Assembly (NCBI GenBank): GCA_964544145.1
Contig: CAZJAT010000009.1
Coordinates: forward strand, 1 to 64,000
DNA length: 64,000 bases
Source: CAZJAT01 sp964544145
Lineage (GTDB): Bacteria; Hydrothermota; 32-111
Direction of reading: 5' to 3'
Below, in pieces: positions 63,167-64,000 of the stretch. Positions within the stretch are counted from its first letter, which is position 1; the number at the start of each line of letters is the position of its first letter. The notes beneath the pieces were generated by a model. It had not been told where the DNA came from, made no database searches, and saw only the letters and a program-made list of their open reading frames with translations. The translations under genes and the position numbers were made by a program.

Positions 63167-63513
63167 AATTATTTATAATAATCTATATCCTATATATAAT
63201 GGATGCCATTTACCAATTATGCCTTGACAAATAATTACAAAATTATAAAATTATCATAATAAGCGAAAAATTGAAGGGAAAATGAAAAGCGAATCAGTTT
63301 TTATATTCTCAAATCATGATCTCACCCCAGAGGAAATTAAAATAGTGGAGGGGGAGAGTTGACGTACAAAGGAAAAAGTACAAAGTCGGTCATATTTCTT
63401 CATGCTAGACAGAGATCCGCCTCAGGAGGATACAAAGGGGAGAAATAAAACTGAAGTACAACGAATAAGGGAATAAGAAAGAAATATGAGATTTATAAGA
63501 AAATCAAATCCTC
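63167..63513. other. Gene-poor stretch after the cyclase gene
   Basis: About 350 bases without a convincing gene. It contains the promoter at 63224, two overlapping tiny frames and a GTACAAAG direct repeat near 63364-63384. The wording of the two small frames is protein-like, but I cannot name a family, so they may be short peptides or remnants. Confidence 0.5.
63224..63251 (+). promoter_or_regulatory. Sigma-70-type promoter in gene-poor stretch
   Basis: TTGACA (63224-63229), 16 bases, TAAAAT (63246-63251). It would transcribe the stretch from about 63258 on, which holds only tiny frames: 63282-63362 (26 residues, after GAAGGG) and 63359-63448 (TTG start after GGAGGGGGAGAG, 29 residues). Confidence 0.6.
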
Positions 63514-63541
63514 TTGACAATATGAGTAAAAGTAATATTAT
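63514..63541 (+). promoter_or_regulatory. Promoter of the DUF3800 gene
   Basis: TTGACA (63514-63519), 16 bases, TATTAT (63536-63541). The leader of about 75 bases (63548-63622) contains a possible hairpin: CCGAG at 63554-63558 pairs with CTCGG at 63594-63598, followed by a T-rich stretch. This could act as an attenuator or as the end of an upstream transcript. Confidence 0.65.
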
Positions 63542-63622
63542 TATCATAGTCGGCCGAGACAGTTGTAACACGACTGGTGAAAACTCTGTTTTCCTCGGTT
63601 GACTTTTTTATTTGGAGGGGGT

Positions 63623-64000
63623 ATGCATCTAATTTATGTTGACGAATCTGGTGACGATGGCTTATCATCTGGGGCATCTGATTATTTTGTTAGATGTGGT
63701 TTAATACTTCATGATAGAAAATGGAGACGAATCAATAACAATGTAGTTAACTATAGGAAATCGAAAAAAATACCAATTGATGTTGAAATCCATGCGACAG
63801 ATATAAAAAGAGGGAAATCTAAAAAAAGATCAGGCGGAAAGAGAAAACTAATCTGTAATTGGTGGGGTAAGCATTTTAAAAAAGTAAATGAAAGAATTAA
63901 TGAATTAGAACGGATTTGTAATTTAATTAATAATTCAGACATTACCTTAATATTTGTAGCAATTGATAAGGCAAAAATAGATAGAAATAAAATCGAGAAA
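63623..64000 (+). CDS. DUF3800 domain protein, N-terminal part (cut by window end)
   Basis: The frame is open to the last base, giving 126 residues. It begins MHLIYVDESGDDG, the hallmark of DUF3800 proteins, whose YxDESG segment resembles the first acidic strand of RNase H-like folds. GLILHDRKW and HATDIKRGK are further family-like parts. A strong GGAGGGGG ribosome-binding site precedes the ATG. Members are common in mobile and defence-associated regions; the role is not established. The C-terminal half lies outside the window. Confidence 0.8.
   Translation, partial: MHLIYVDESGDDGLSSGASDYFVRCGLILHDRKWRRINNNVVNYRKSKKIPIDVEIHATDIKRGKSKKRSGGKRKLICNWWGKHFKKVNERINELERICNLINNSDITLIFVAIDKAKIDRNKIEK

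Noticed and set aside
63402..63476. 24-residue frame starting MLDRDPPQEDTK
   Set aside because: It has no ribosome-binding site and overlaps a frame with a better one; there is no recognised family.

Overview
The window is AT-rich bacterial DNA (roughly one third G+C by eye), densely packed with genes on the + strand that often overlap by 1-30 bases. It is mostly core chromosome. Markers are an RNase P RNA, a nusA-infB-rbfA-nrnA translation cluster, a plsX-fabH-fabD-fabG-acpP-fabF-rnc lipid cluster, purine genes, der/plsY, and asnS and proS. Two secreted proteins end in type-9-secretion-like C-terminal sorting domains. An archaeal-type Mbx respiratory complex, a standalone L-lysine 6-transaminase and several radical SAM proteins are also present. 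This mix suggests an anaerobic, Gram-negative-type bacterium from an FCB-like or candidate phylum (for example WOR-3/Stahlbacteria or Cloacimonadota). That assignment is inference; no 16S rRNA is in the window.

Layout. 1-528: end of a hybrid histidine kinase. 620-972: rnpB with a near-ideal promoter. 995-3492: asnS and a secreted lamin-tail protein. 3659-22735: one long run of lat, a lipoprotein, proS, a RimP-like gene, nusA, infB, rbfA, nrnA, wecB, purH, a patatin, a radical SAM activase, purSL, purQ, a phosphohexomutase, a SLOG-like protein and acylphosphatase. 22831-35877: a secreted propeller-like protein, then a 13-gene Mbx-type ion-pumping oxidoreductase whose last subunit is fused to a GltD/NfnB-like NAD(P)H flavoprotein, then the redox sensor rex. 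35861-41471: gamma carbonic anhydrase, an SLH lipoprotein, a DUF512 radical SAM protein, der, plsY, a MerR-like regulator and a frameshifted REC-HisKA-REC protein. 41456-44242 (minus strand): YigZ, an EamA transporter and a TPR protein. 44385-52579: YceD, rpmF, the fatty-acid operon, rnc and etfBA. 52631-53083 (minus): a small secreted protein. 53316-55000: a winged-helix protein and mgtE. 55224-59018: a three-gene sigma-54-type signalling operon. 59019-59463: duplicated low-complexity DNA. 59464-63166: a TPR protein, a small unknown and a soluble-adenylyl-cyclase-like protein. 63167-64000: a gene-poor stretch leading into a DUF3800 gene cut by the window end, probably the edge of an accessory region.

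How it fits together. The Mbx-type complex would couple electron transfer between ferredoxin (or a related donor) and NAD(P)H to Na+/H+ pumping, and the adjacent Rex would sense NADH/NAD+. Regulatory DNA is unusually readable. Ten candidate housekeeping promoters were found with a 16-base spacer, and five of them put the transcription start at or within about 3 bases of the start codon, implying leaderless mRNAs. Two sigma-54-type elements were also found, one in front of an operon that encodes its own sigma-54 activator. Two genes (rex and the cyclase) appear to start at non-ATG codons, possibly ATA, overlapping the upstream stop codon.
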